Source: JAFGCR01 sp964538225
GTDB lineage: Bacteria; Patescibacteriota; Gracilibacteria; UM-FILTER-43-11
Direction of reading: 5' to 3'
Assembly (NCBI GenBank): GCA_964538225.1
Contig: CAZIDW010000008.1
Coordinates: forward strand, 1 to 31,256
Length of the DNA stretch: 31,256 nucleotides
In this document: in pieces, positions 21,191 through 28,293 of the stretch
Position numbering within the stretch: the first letter of the stretch is position 1
Layout: each line of letters starts with the position of its first letter
Made by a program: the position numbers and the translations under genes
The notes under the pieces: generated by a model
What the model saw: the letters and a program-made list of their open reading frames with translations, nothing else
The model's database searches: none
What the model was told of the DNA's origin: nothing

Positions 21191-22696
21191 TTATCCCAGG
21201 CTCTTCCGGATGGCCGCTGCTTTTTCCACCTCTTCCGCAAAATTCATCCGGGCTTTGTTTTTCAGGTGAACAGAAGAAACTAAATTACGATGGAGAAAAT
21301 GTTTAGTCCTGAGAGGGCCCAATTCAACACCCAGATAATTTTCCATTTCCTGCACATCGGTTTTAATATCCCGGAAAACCGGGTATTTTTTGGCGAGGTG
21401 GTTCAAATTTTCCTTGTTCAGGTATTTGCCGGCATGGACAAAGTCCGCGCGCAGGTTTTTGTAATGTTTTTCAATCGTTTTCAGCTTCCCGTTTTTCATG
21501 GCATCCCGGATGCCACGCCCGCTTCCAATAAACTCCGGCGGAACGCCAAGTGAGTAAAAAGTAGATGTGAATTTAATGGCGCGTGGCAGGCTCACTTTCC
21601 CCATTCCGCGTGAATAGCCAAATAGTCCGACATGCAGCATCCGTTCCCGCCGGCCAGGGGTTTTGCCGGCAATCCGGTTGATGAGTTCAGCGATTGGCTC
21701 GACGGTTTGTTTGTAATAATTGCCGAATGTGTCATTGACCCACTTTACATCCTCCACTTCTTTTTTGGTCAGCGGGGTAAAGCTTAAGGTCGGCAGTGTC
21801 TTTTCAATATACTGGATGGCCTTTTTTATTTGAGTAAGCGGGTAGTCATAACGGAAAGCGGACTGGATGGTGATGGTCCGTACGCCGCTGTATTCCTCAA
21901 TCGTCTCTTTGATGGTTTCCGGATTTACCCCTCCCCTAAAAGGCAGACAGCCTGGCCCGATAATCGGATACATCGGCACATTATATTTTTTTTCCACTTC
22001 CGCGAACTTCTGGAGCGCCACTTTACTGCTCAGGACTGCCGGCAGAAGCCCTGAGTTTAGCGCCGGGTCACTACGTGCCATGAACGGCCGCATATAAGCA
22101 GGCTTTTTGCCGTACAGGGTTTTAACTCCTTCGATATATTCACTTAAAACCCTATCGGCATTAAACAAATGTTTACAGCCCTCAAATAAAGGGATTACAT
22201 TAAACTCCTGGACGCCTTTGCGCTTGGTATAAAAAGCCTTTTTCTTGAATTCCTCCACTTCATGAAAGGTTTTTTTGACGCGAAGCAATTGCCCGGCGTT
22301 TGCGGTCATGGGAAGGATGACTTCAAAAATGGGGGGTGTGTGCATGCCGATTTCATGCGCCACATCATCAGCTGTTAAAATCGCCATATAGGCCCGCGCC
22401 AGACGGAACCCGCTTTCTTCATCGGTGTTCGGGATCCTGAAAGTTAAAAAAATATCTTTCCCTAATCTATGGCGCTTAAAGAAAGCGTGATAATGCTGGA
22501 ATAATTTTTCCACCACGGCTTCATCCACAAACTTGCCTTCCCAGTCCCACATGTATTCCGTACACTTTAATTCCTTGAACATCCGATAGCATTCTTCGAT
22601 CTCATCCAGGGTGTTGATGAATTTTTTCCCATTCCAATAAGCGGCCAATGCGTTATCCGGATGCTGCGTGGCCATCGTAGCCGGTATTTTTCGCAT
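21191..22696 (-). CDS. ppcA: Archaeal-type phosphoenolpyruvate carboxylase
   Basis: Carboxylates PEP with bicarbonate to oxaloacetate, an anaplerotic reaction. It belongs to the short archaeal-type PEPC family (about 480-530 residues), not to the 900-residue bacterial enzyme. The 501 residues start with the family hallmark MATQHPDNA. Further matches are MWDWEGKFVDEAVVEKL, TFRIPN, PIFEVILPMT, FNVIPLFE, MARSDPALNSGL, YPIIGPGCLPFRGG and IQSAFRYDYP. The enzyme is known from archaea and few bacteria (e.g. Clostridium, Oenococcus), so transfer from archaea at some stage is likely. No clear promoter or Shine-Dalgarno sequence; the intergenic region has palindromes. Confidence 0.92.
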   Translation of the reverse strand: MRKIPATMATQHPDNALAAYWNGKKFINTLDEIEECYRMFKELKCTEYMWDWEGKFVDEAVVEKLFQHYHAFFKRHRLGKDIFLTFRIPNTDEESGFRLARAYMAILTADDVAHEIGMHTPPIFEVILPMTANAGQLLRVKKTFHEVEEFKKKAFYTKRKGVQEFNVIPLFEGCKHLFNADRVLSEYIEGVKTLYGKKPAYMRPFMARSDPALNSGLLPAVLSSKVALQKFAEVEKKYNVPMYPIIGPGCLPFRGGVNPETIKETIEEYSGVRTITIQSAFRYDYPLTQIKKAIQYIEKTLPTLSFTPLTKKEVEDVKWVNDTFGNYYKQTVEPIAELINRIAGKTPGRRERMLHVGLFGYSRGMGKVSLPRAIKFTSTFYSLGVPPEFIGSGRGIRDAMKNGKLKTIEKHYKNLRADFVHAGKYLNKENLNHLAKKYPVFRDIKTDVQEMENYLGVELGPLRTKHFLHRNLVSSVHLKNKARMNFAEEVEKAAAIRKSLG

Positions 22697-22728
22697 AACT
22701 TTTTAGTTAGAATTTGAAGTATGTAAAT

Positions 22729-22794
22729 ATCGTAAAAATCTTACCAATCGTATTGATCGTACAAATGTACAAATCATAACTAAAATTATTTTAG
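22729..22794. promoter_or_regulatory. Palindrome-rich divergent region between ppcA and riboflavin kinase
   Basis: ATCGTA occurs three times (22729, 22747, 22756), followed by palindrome GTACAAATGTAC (22759-22770) and the perfect palindrome CTAAAATTATTTTAG (22780-22794). Such repeats may be operator sites for the divergent genes. A -10-like TACAAT (22812-22817) would start transcription almost at the ATG of the riboflavin kinase (leaderless). Regulatory role is inference. Confidence 0.35.
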
Positions 22795-22825
22795 AGTATC
22801 TGGATTTAAGGTACAATCCATTTGT

Positions 22826-23161
22826 ATGTGGACACGGCGAAAAGTACAATCAGGCACCAAGACCGGCCGGAAGATTGGCTACCCGACACTTAATTTCCAT
22901 GTGGGCGATTTTAATCATCCGCCGGGAGTTTATGCCTGCGAGGTTTTAATCGCCGGCAAACTTTATAAAGGCGTCTTATACTTCGGCCCGCGCCTCAACC
23001 ATCCGGGGGATGTTTTAGAGGTATATGTCGCCGGATTCAGCAAAAAGATCTACGGTCAGTTTGTCCGATTCCGTGTCGGCAAAAAAATCCGGGCCGCCAA
23101 ACGCTTTAGTAGTCTGGATGGATTGAAAAAACAGATTAAAAAAGACCTGCGGTCCGTTTAA
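22826..23161 (+). CDS. Stand-alone riboflavin kinase (RibF C-terminal domain)
   Basis: Phosphorylates riboflavin to FMN. Most bacteria use the bifunctional RibF of about 310 residues, with an N-terminal FAD synthetase domain. Here only the 111-residue kinase domain is present: GTKTGRKIGYPTLNF (10-24, the ATP/flavin-binding start with PTxN), PPGVYACEV, YFGPRLN and the C-terminal FRVGKKIRAAKRFSSLDGLK, KQIKKDL. The ATG at 22826 is directly preceded by a -10 box, so it may be leaderless. The frame shows no upstream remains of the synthetase domain. It converges on the small helical gene at 23173. FAD would need another enzyme or uptake. Confidence 0.88.
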   Translation: MWTRRKVQSGTKTGRKIGYPTLNFHVGDFNHPPGVYACEVLIAGKLYKGVLYFGPRLNHPGDVLEVYVAGFSKKIYGQFVRFRVGKKIRAAKRFSSLDGLKKQIKKDLRSV

Positions 23162-23172
23162 TGCTTCTTTTT

Positions 23173-23637
23173 CTACCGCTTTGCCGCTATATTCAGTACT
23201 TTTTCGCGGATGGATTTGTTTTTAATCCGGGGAGCAAAATCACGAAGTATCCGGCTGCTGCGGCATTGGCGGGCGGCTTTTAAAAGCACTTCTTCTTCCC
23301 ACGAGTAACCGTCAAAAAGTACGGCATGTTCTAATGTTTTCCAGGGCGTCAATTGAACAGAGCTTTTGGCGGCTATTTCCAGAAGTTCGTCATAACAAGA
23401 CCGATCCTCATAGCATGGGGCATGGGCTAAAAAATCAAAACCTCTTTGTTCCGCGATATACCGAAGGGCATCATTCGAAAGCGGTCCGCGGGAGTTGATA
23501 ACCGAATGTCGTAAATAACTTCGGCAGCGGCGTACAAAATCAAGCCGCATCTCTTCGGCAGGGCATTCCAATTCAAAAAAATCATAGTCATGATCAGTTA
23601 GCAGCGCACTGTCAATGGATTCGGCGTATTCGATCAT
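23173..23637 (-). CDS. Hypothetical helical protein, second of a pair
   Basis: A 154-residue soluble protein. I start at ATG 23637 (MIEYAESIDSALLTD), 7 nt after the stop of the upstream gene, instead of further upstream in the frame, which would overlap that gene. The sequence is made of short helices with HEAT-like spacing (ALRYIAEQRGFDFLAHAP, LLEIAAKSSVQL, LLKAARQC...ILRDFAP, IREKVLNIAAKR), ending in an alanine/lysine-rich helix. A helical-repeat scaffold is likely, but the family is not recognised. It is probably cotranscribed with 23645-23974. Confidence 0.72.
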   Translation of the reverse strand: MIEYAESIDSALLTDHDYDFFELECPAEEMRLDFVRRCRSYLRHSVINSRGPLSNDALRYIAEQRGFDFLAHAPCYEDRSCYDELLEIAAKSSVQLTPWKTLEHAVLFDGYSWEEEVLLKAARQCRSSRILRDFAPRIKNKSIREKVLNIAAKR

Positions 23638-23644
23638 GGGAATA

Positions 23645-23974
23645 TTATTTATTGGTATTATTCTGCTGGGCGAGTTCAAGGACTTCTTCGGCCCATGGCC
23701 GTCCGCGTATATGTTCCGCATTCCTCAAGATGGCATCAGGAAAAAGGTTGGCCACCCGAAGCGCTATCTGCTGGGCTTCCCGGTCGTTTTCCTGAGAGCG
23801 GGGAATATGGGCAAGATAACTGATAACGAGACCCGGGTTGTGGTCAGACAAGTGTTGGCAAAGTTCAATGCCTCGTTGAATACGAGCCCTCTTATCCATC
23901 ACCTCCGCTTCAGTGGTGAGAGGTTGTTTTTCAGGCAGCGGCGTGTTCTCAGGACCGCTTAGTTTTTCAGTCAT
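23645..23974 (-). CDS. Hypothetical helical protein, first of a pair
   Basis: A 109-residue soluble protein starting MTEKLSGPENTPLPEKQ. After a proline-rich N terminus it is helical (IQRGIELCQHLSDHNP, LVISYLAHIPRS, IALRVANLFPDAILRNAEHI), with the same short-helix pattern as the gene behind it (PWAEEVLELAQ versus IREKVLNIAA). The two genes may be related modules or parts of one repeat protein. A promoter (TTGACA-N16-TAAGAT) lies upstream, overlapping the divergent murE promoter. Family not recognised. Confidence 0.72.
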   Translation of the reverse strand: MTEKLSGPENTPLPEKQPLTTEAEVMDKRARIQRGIELCQHLSDHNPGLVISYLAHIPRSQENDREAQQIALRVANLFPDAILRNAEHIRGRPWAEEVLELAQQNNTNK

Positions 23975-24004
23975 AATAAAAATGGGTGAGCAACTAAGGC
24001 TATC

Positions 24005-24032
24005 ATCTTATTAAAAATTGGCTATTTGTCAA
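24005..24032 (-). promoter_or_regulatory. Promoter of the 23974/23637 gene pair
   Basis: On the minus strand TTGACA (24032-24027), 16-bp spacer, TAAGAT (24010-24005). It overlaps the murE promoter on the other strand, so the two may compete for polymerase. Confidence 0.6.
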
Positions 24033-24046
24033 CAAAAAGTTATAAT
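24018..24046 (+). promoter_or_regulatory. Promoter of murE-truB
   Basis: TTGGCT (24018-24023), 17-bp spacer, TATAAT (24041-24046), about 15 nt leader to the ATG at 24068. Overlaps the divergent promoter at 24032-24005. Confidence 0.7.
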
Positions 24047-24067
24047 CCGTAATGCTCAAGACTTTTT

Positions 24068-25393
24068 ATGAGACTTTTAGATTATCTTCGCAAAAAAATC
24101 AGCCCCGATAACCCCCTCCGCTTACTTTGGCATCAGTCAAAGGCGATTGTGGCTGCTGTGAAATACGGCTTTCCCGCCAAAAAGATGATCTGCATCGGCG
24201 TAACCGGCACGAATGGTAAAACCACCACTGTCCACATGGCCGAACATATTCTTCGCACCGCCAATAAAAAAGTCGGCATGATTTCTACGGCTGAATTCAG
24301 AATAAACGGCAAAGTCACCCCTAATCGATCCAAAAAAACCACCCTCTCACCGTTTTTAACACAAAAATTTCTGAAAAAATGCCTCCGCCACAAAGTCGAC
24401 TATGTGGTCATCGAAGCCTCTTCCCATGCTATCCACCAGCACCGCCTGTGGGGAATCCCGTTCAGTGTTTCCGCCATCACCAATATCACCCATGAGCATC
24501 TGGATTACCACAAGACGATGGAAAAATACCGGGATGCCAAAAAGGATTTGTTTAAAAATGTCAGCCAGACCTGTCAACGTCATCTCCCCAATGACCTCAG
24601 GGCTATTCCCCACCAGCAGGCCATGGTTTTGAATACAGGGGATACGTTTTTTGAAGACTTTAATCAGATTTCCTGCCCCACTAAAATCACTTATGGGCTG
24701 GGCGAGGGGAATTTAAAAGCTCATCACATAACTTATTCCAAATTCAGTTCCAAGTTTGCATTGCATTACGGTTCAGATGAAGTCGGAATTGAACTCAAAG
24801 TGCCTGGTTCGTTTAATGTGGAAAATGCCTTGGCAGCCACTGGGGTGGCTTTAGCCTGCAGAATATCGTTGGATGAGATTAGGCGTGGATTGGAATCATT
24901 TGAAGGGGTGCCGGGCCGCATGGAAACTATTGGCAGCCCGAAAGGTTTTGAAGTGGTGGTCGATTTTGCCCTTACGCCGGACGCACTCGAAAAACTATAT
25001 TCAACCCTCCGCCAAACCGCCCCCGCCCGTATCATCGGTATTATCGGCAGCTGCGGGGACCGCGACAAAGAAAAACGGCCGGTAATGGGTGAAATCGTTG
25101 CCACCCATTCCGACCTCACTATTGTAACCGACGAAGAACCGTATTCCGAAGATCCGATGGCGATTATGCAGGCGGTTTTAGAGGGCGCAAAGAAGGTCAG
25201 AGGGCTGGAGGAAGACCTCCGCCTGATCGAAGACCGTTACGCGGCTATCGAATTCGCCATCCAGAACGCGCAGGAAGGTGACATTGTAGTGGTCACCGGC
25301 ATGGGCAGTTTCGACACCCGCACCTTAAATCAGGGTCCGATTGAGTGGGATGAGCGGGAAGTGGTAAGGGAGATAATCGGAAAATATTCTTAG
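24068..25393 (+). CDS. murE: MurE-like UDP-MurNAc-tripeptide ligase, short N terminus
   Basis: Adds the third amino acid to UDP-MurNAc-L-Ala-D-Glu in peptidoglycan synthesis. The 441 residues carry the central Mur ligase P-loop GVTGTNGKTTT (about 44-54), ASSHAIHQHRL, NITHEHLDYHKTMEKY and the C-terminal domain with GVPGRMETIG, DFALTPDALEKL and GDRDKEKRPVMGE. Two points are odd. The N-terminal UDP-binding domain is only about 40 residues instead of about 100. And the DNPR (meso-DAP) or DNPA-type loop is TDEEPYSEDP, so the third residue cannot be predicted. The DYAHTPD motif reads DFALTPD. The family is certain; assignment to MurE over other Mur ligases is strong. truB follows 20 bp downstream. 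Confidence 0.88.
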   Translation: MRLLDYLRKKISPDNPLRLLWHQSKAIVAAVKYGFPAKKMICIGVTGTNGKTTTVHMAEHILRTANKKVGMISTAEFRINGKVTPNRSKKTTLSPFLTQKFLKKCLRHKVDYVVIEASSHAIHQHRLWGIPFSVSAITNITHEHLDYHKTMEKYRDAKKDLFKNVSQTCQRHLPNDLRAIPHQQAMVLNTGDTFFEDFNQISCPTKITYGLGEGNLKAHHITYSKFSSKFALHYGSDEVGIELKVPGSFNVENALAATGVALACRISLDEIRRGLESFEGVPGRMETIGSPKGFEVVVDFALTPDALEKLYSTLRQTAPARIIGIIGSCGDRDKEKRPVMGEIVATHSDLTIVTDEEPYSEDPMAIMQAVLEGAKKVRGLEEDLRLIEDRYAAIEFAIQNAQEGDIVVVTGMGSFDTRTLNQGPIEWDEREVVREIIGKYS

Positions 25394-25413
25394 TAATTGC
25401 CAATTGTATTTTT

Positions 25414-26118
25414 ATGTCTAAGTTTAGAATTTATCGCCCCATTGATGGAATATTGGTCATCAACAAGCCCAAAGACTGGACTTCTTTCGATGTGGTCGCC
25501 AAAATCCGCAACAAACTCAATGTTAAAAAAGTCGGCCACACGGGCACACTCGACCCTCAGGCCACCGGCGTCTTGGTTCTCTGTATAGGTAAAGGCACTA
25601 AGCTATGTCAAAAACTGACGGGTTTAGATAAGGAATATATTTGTGACATCACATTGGGAGCCAAAAGTACCACCGATGACGCGGAAGGTGAAATAACACC
25701 TGTTTCCGATGCAACTGAAGTGCCACTCACCAGCATCGAAAATATTTTAAAGGAATTTACAGGCACCTTTGAACAGATGCCCCCTGATTTTTCTGCTAAA
25801 AAAATAAAAGGTAAAAAGGCTTACGAACTAGCCCGCAAAGGGAAAAAACCAGAATTGAAACCGGCAGAAGTCATCGTCCATCAAATCGAATTGCTGGATT
25901 ACAAGTGGCCGGTCCTCAAGCTGAAGATCCATTGCGGAAAAGGGTTTTACGTTCGCTCGCTGGCACGGGATATCGGGGAAAAATTAAGGGTGGGTGGGTA
26001 TCTTTCCGCACTCCAAAGAACCCGCGTGGGTCATTTTGGCCTGGACGGGGCTGTGGGCATTGAGGAGGCGGATGAAAAAAAAGTTTTACCCCTGCAGTCC
26101 GCTGGCCAGGTCCATTAA
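25414..26118 (+). CDS. truB: tRNA pseudouridine-55 synthase TruB
   Basis: Makes pseudouridine 55 in the T-loop of nearly all tRNAs. The 234 residues cover the catalytic domain with INKPKDWTSFDVV (16-28), the catalytic aspartate D47 in HTGTLDPQATGVL, KEYICDITLGAKSTTDDAEG, KKIKGKKAYELARKG and the late motif GKGFYVRSLARDIG. The usual C-terminal PUA-like extension is missing or very short, as in many compact genomes. ATG 25414 places the first motif correctly. Its end overlaps the convergent tpiA by 33 bp. Confidence 0.94.
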   Translation: MSKFRIYRPIDGILVINKPKDWTSFDVVAKIRNKLNVKKVGHTGTLDPQATGVLVLCIGKGTKLCQKLTGLDKEYICDITLGAKSTTDDAEGEITPVSDATEVPLTSIENILKEFTGTFEQMPPDFSAKKIKGKKAYELARKGKKPELKPAEVIVHQIELLDYKWPVLKLKIHCGKGFYVRSLARDIGEKLRVGGYLSALQRTRVGHFGLDGAVGIEEADEKKVLPLQSAGQVH

Positions 26119-26736
26119 TATTGTTTTTGGATCCTCGGCCTTTGTGATGCCGCTGGCCAGCAGCACGCCCTTGGCGCCAAGTTTGATGCAGGTCCTCACA
26201 TCCTCGCCGGACTTTACGCCGGCGCCGACTAATAATTTTTCCGTACCGATTAACTTAGCCGCGTTTTCAATGATTTCCGGTTTTGCCGAGGAAACAGAAA
26301 CATCCCCGCCGATCAATTCCGGCGGTTCCACGGCGATATAGTCGGGATCGAATTCCAAAAACTGAGCGCCTTCTTCGGGGGTTTCCGCGCATACAATCGT
26401 TGGCAATCCCACTTCTTTGGCGCGTTCAATGGAACGCTGTAAGATCTCGCGCTCAAGCCGCCTTTCTGAATGGTTTAAAAGCGTGCCTTCCGCCCCCACG
26501 GATTTCACCGCCTCCGGCAGGATATGGCCGGTATGGCTGCCGAACCCGATAGAATCGATATGCTGGGCAAAAACAGGAATCCTGACCGCGTCGATGACTT
26601 TAGCCAGATCGACCGCCTGCACGGCCACACGGATATCCACATTTAATTCCTCCGCGACCTGCTGGTGAATAGTGGCCAGTTTAATAGCATTATCAGCAGT
26701 CGCCGATTGGTAGGTTTTAAAATTAGTAACAATCAT
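26086..26736 (-). CDS. tpiA: Triosephosphate isomerase, archaeal type
   Basis: Interconverts dihydroxyacetone phosphate and glyceraldehyde 3-phosphate. The 216 residues fit the archaeal TIMs (about 220-225), not the bacterial form of about 250. Catalytic residues: K7 in VTNFKTY, H89 in TLLNHSERR, E137 in AVEPPELIGG. VFAQHIDSIGFGSHTGHILPEA and GAKGVLLASGITKA also match archaeal sequences closely. The gene has its ATG at 26736; the 93 bp upstream are AT-rich without a clear promoter. It overlaps truB tail-to-tail. Horizontal origin from archaea is inferred from type only. Confidence 0.93.
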   Translation of the reverse strand: MIVTNFKTYQSATADNAIKLATIHQQVAEELNVDIRVAVQAVDLAKVIDAVRIPVFAQHIDSIGFGSHTGHILPEAVKSVGAEGTLLNHSERRLEREILQRSIERAKEVGLPTIVCAETPEEGAQFLEFDPDYIAVEPPELIGGDVSVSSAKPEIIENAAKLIGTEKLLVGAGVKSGEDVRTCIKLGAKGVLLASGITKAEDPKTILMDLASGLQG

Positions 26737-26829
26737 TTTAAAGCAAGTTAAAACAACAAGTTAAGGATAAGATTAACTCACATCAAAAACAAGACACTTT
26801 TAATAAATAGACCCTCAACCCTTAACTAA

Positions 26830-27456
26830 CTAGGCGAACGCCCACAACAAGAATAGAATCGGCTCCGCCACCAGCAACAACCCCACCAGGGAGATGTAAA
26901 TCCATTTGGCAATCCGTTCCGTGCGGATTTTAGCCTGCAGGACTTCAATGGCTTCGTTTGCCTGGCGGTTCTTTTGGTCGATTGTGCTATACACCTCCTG
27001 CAGTTCCTTTTCTTTTTTGGTTAAATCAAGCAGAGGGATCATGTTTTTGGTCTGCGCTTCCAACTGCCCCACGCGATACGTGGCGGCCTCCAGCCGTTCC
27101 TGTTTTTCTTTCAGGTCGTTTTTGACTTCGTAATAAAGGTCTTTATAAATCCTTTCCTCAGTTGACCCCGGTTCCCCCTGTTTGATTTTTTTGACTTTTA
27201 TGTCTTTCACGGCCAATCCTGTTTTTTCCGTCTCGTTGCCGCCCATCAGATCATTAAAATGGTCATCATTGATATCCACCAGCCGACCAATATGCTCCTT
27301 GATGATTTTGTCAACATCTGACCTTTTAATTAAAACGCGCCGCCCGTCTTTGCGTGTTTTAAAGCGATGTTTGCGCATGTAGCGATCCACGGTGCGGGTG
27401 GATACTTTTAAAATTTTGCTCGCTTCGTTGCGGTCAACATAGAGGGTCTTGTTCAT
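26830..27456 (-). CDS. Membrane-anchored HTH DNA-binding protein with coiled coil
   Basis: A 208-residue protein in three parts. Residues 1-55 form a MerR/excisionase-like HTH domain (DRNEASKILKVSTRTVDRYM, then DGRRVLIKRSDVDKII). Residues about 55-105 are a polar linker. About 105-182 form a long coiled coil (EVKNDLKEKQERLEAATYRV). The C terminus is one strong membrane helix (about 184-206, IYISLVGLLLVAEPILFLLW). A DNA-binding domain tied to the membrane suggests chromosome tethering or a membrane-linked transcription regulator; this is inference. A good promoter lies at 27526-27498. HTH plus helix proteins like this recur in small genomes, but I know no characterised example. Confidence 0.82.
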   Translation of the reverse strand: MNKTLYVDRNEASKILKVSTRTVDRYMRKHRFKTRKDGRRVLIKRSDVDKIIKEHIGRLVDINDDHFNDLMGGNETEKTGLAVKDIKVKKIKQGEPGSTEERIYKDLYYEVKNDLKEKQERLEAATYRVGQLEAQTKNMIPLLDLTKKEKELQEVYSTIDQKNRQANEAIEVLQAKIRTERIAKWIYISLVGLLLVAEPILFLLWAFA

Positions 27457-27497
27457 AGGATTTTATTTTGTTTATTTTGTAAGAGATGTCAAAAATT

Positions 27498-27526
27498 AGT
27501 ATAGATTTCAGAGGCAAAAAGGTCAA
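27498..27526 (-). promoter_or_regulatory. Promoter of the HTH membrane protein
   Basis: On the minus strand TTGACC (27526-27521), 17-bp spacer, TATACT (27503-27498). The leader to ATG 27456 is about 35 nt. Confidence 0.72.
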
Positions 27527-27595
27527 ATTTTTATAGACAAAATGGCGAAATAACAGGAGGACGGAATAACAAAAAAGTTGTCTAATAAAAAAATT

Positions 27596-27686
27596 AAGCA
27601 ACCAGTAACCAGCGACCAGTAACCAGTCTTCATTGATTTACTAAGAATTAATAACTGGTCCCTGCAGCACTGCTCTCTGGTTGCTT
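27596..27686. repeat. Inverted repeat with ACCAGTA-type direct repeats
   Basis: Four near-copies of ACCAGTA (27601-27628) sit beside AAGCAACCAG (27596-27605), whose exact complement CTGGTTGCTT is at 27677-27686; ACTGGT at 27654-27659 can pair with the copies as well. In the plus direction GTTTTTAAG follows, so a terminator is possible. The 27457-27963 gap holds this repeat, the HTH gene promoter and no gene that I can support. Confidence 0.6.
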
Positions 27687-27963
27687 TAGTTGCTTGTTTT
27701 TAAGATATTTAAGTTTTATAATCCAGCGCCTAATGTCATTTCAGCTTATTTGCTGTGGGTGGCATTGATCCTTCAAACCTTTGATGTTACTAAGCTTCCA
27801 AAACAGGCGCCACGCACTAGGGGGGCGGTTATGGATATTGTGTAGCACTTCTTTTTTATCGGCGTGAAGCCGTCCTGTCGTTACGGGTTGGCGTTTCTGC
27901 TGATGCGTATTTTTCTCCGCCGGAGTTTCGACAATGCTAACAATGCTAACAAAGGGGTAAATA

Positions 27964-28167
27964 ATGAATCTGACGATGAATAAGGCAATAGAAAGCCTGA
28001 AGGCCGTTTTGATCACCCTCCTTATTCCCGCGGCTTTCTTCCTGTTTATGGGGCCGATTAAGCTGGCGGAATTATGGTATCCCGATTACCAGTGGATCCG
28101 CTATGCACCTCTCGTTCTTATTTTTTCCCCGGCTATGATTACGGTATGCGGGAAAAAAGAGGAATGA
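27964..28167 (+). CDS. Small two-helix membrane protein
   Basis: A 67-residue protein starting MNLTMNKAIESLK, with two hydrophobic segments (about 13-30, VLITLLIPAAFFLFMG, and 46-60, YAPLVLIFSPAMITV) and a short charged tail (GKKEE). It has a Shine-Dalgarno-like AAGGGG 6 nt before the ATG, uncommon in this window, and is followed by a good terminator 20 bp after its stop. Both argue for a real gene despite the short length. No family recognised. An overlapping minus-strand frame (27741-28016) lacks such signals. Confidence 0.65.
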   Translation: MNLTMNKAIESLKAVLITLLIPAAFFLFMGPIKLAELWYPDYQWIRYAPLVLIFSPAMITVCGKKEE

Positions 28168-28186
28168 TAGATTAACATCAAAGAGA

Positions 28187-28217
28187 AACCCCGCTGTCCG
28201 ATGGGCAAGGCGGGGTT
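28187..28217 (+). terminator. Rho-independent terminator after the small membrane gene
   Basis: AACCCCGC (28187-28194) pairs with GCGGGGTT (28210-28217) across a 15-nt loop, followed by TTT. Confidence 0.82.
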
Positions 28218-28227
28218 TTTCAAATAC

Positions 28228-28293
28228 AAATGACGATATGACGAAATAACGAAATGACAAATGTCATCTCGTCAAAAAGTCATCTCGTCATTT
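28228..28293. repeat. Inverted repeat at the carA 3' end
   Basis: AAATGACGATATGAC (28228-28242) and GTCATCTCGTCATTT (28279-28293), 14 of 15 pairs, enclosing 36 nt with further copies of TGACGA/TCATCTCGTC. It covers the carA stop and may end carA transcription on the minus strand. Confidence 0.6.

Noticed and set aside
27741..28016. Minus-strand frame of 91 codons
   Set aside because: It overlaps the small membrane gene, which has a Shine-Dalgarno sequence and a terminator; this frame has neither.
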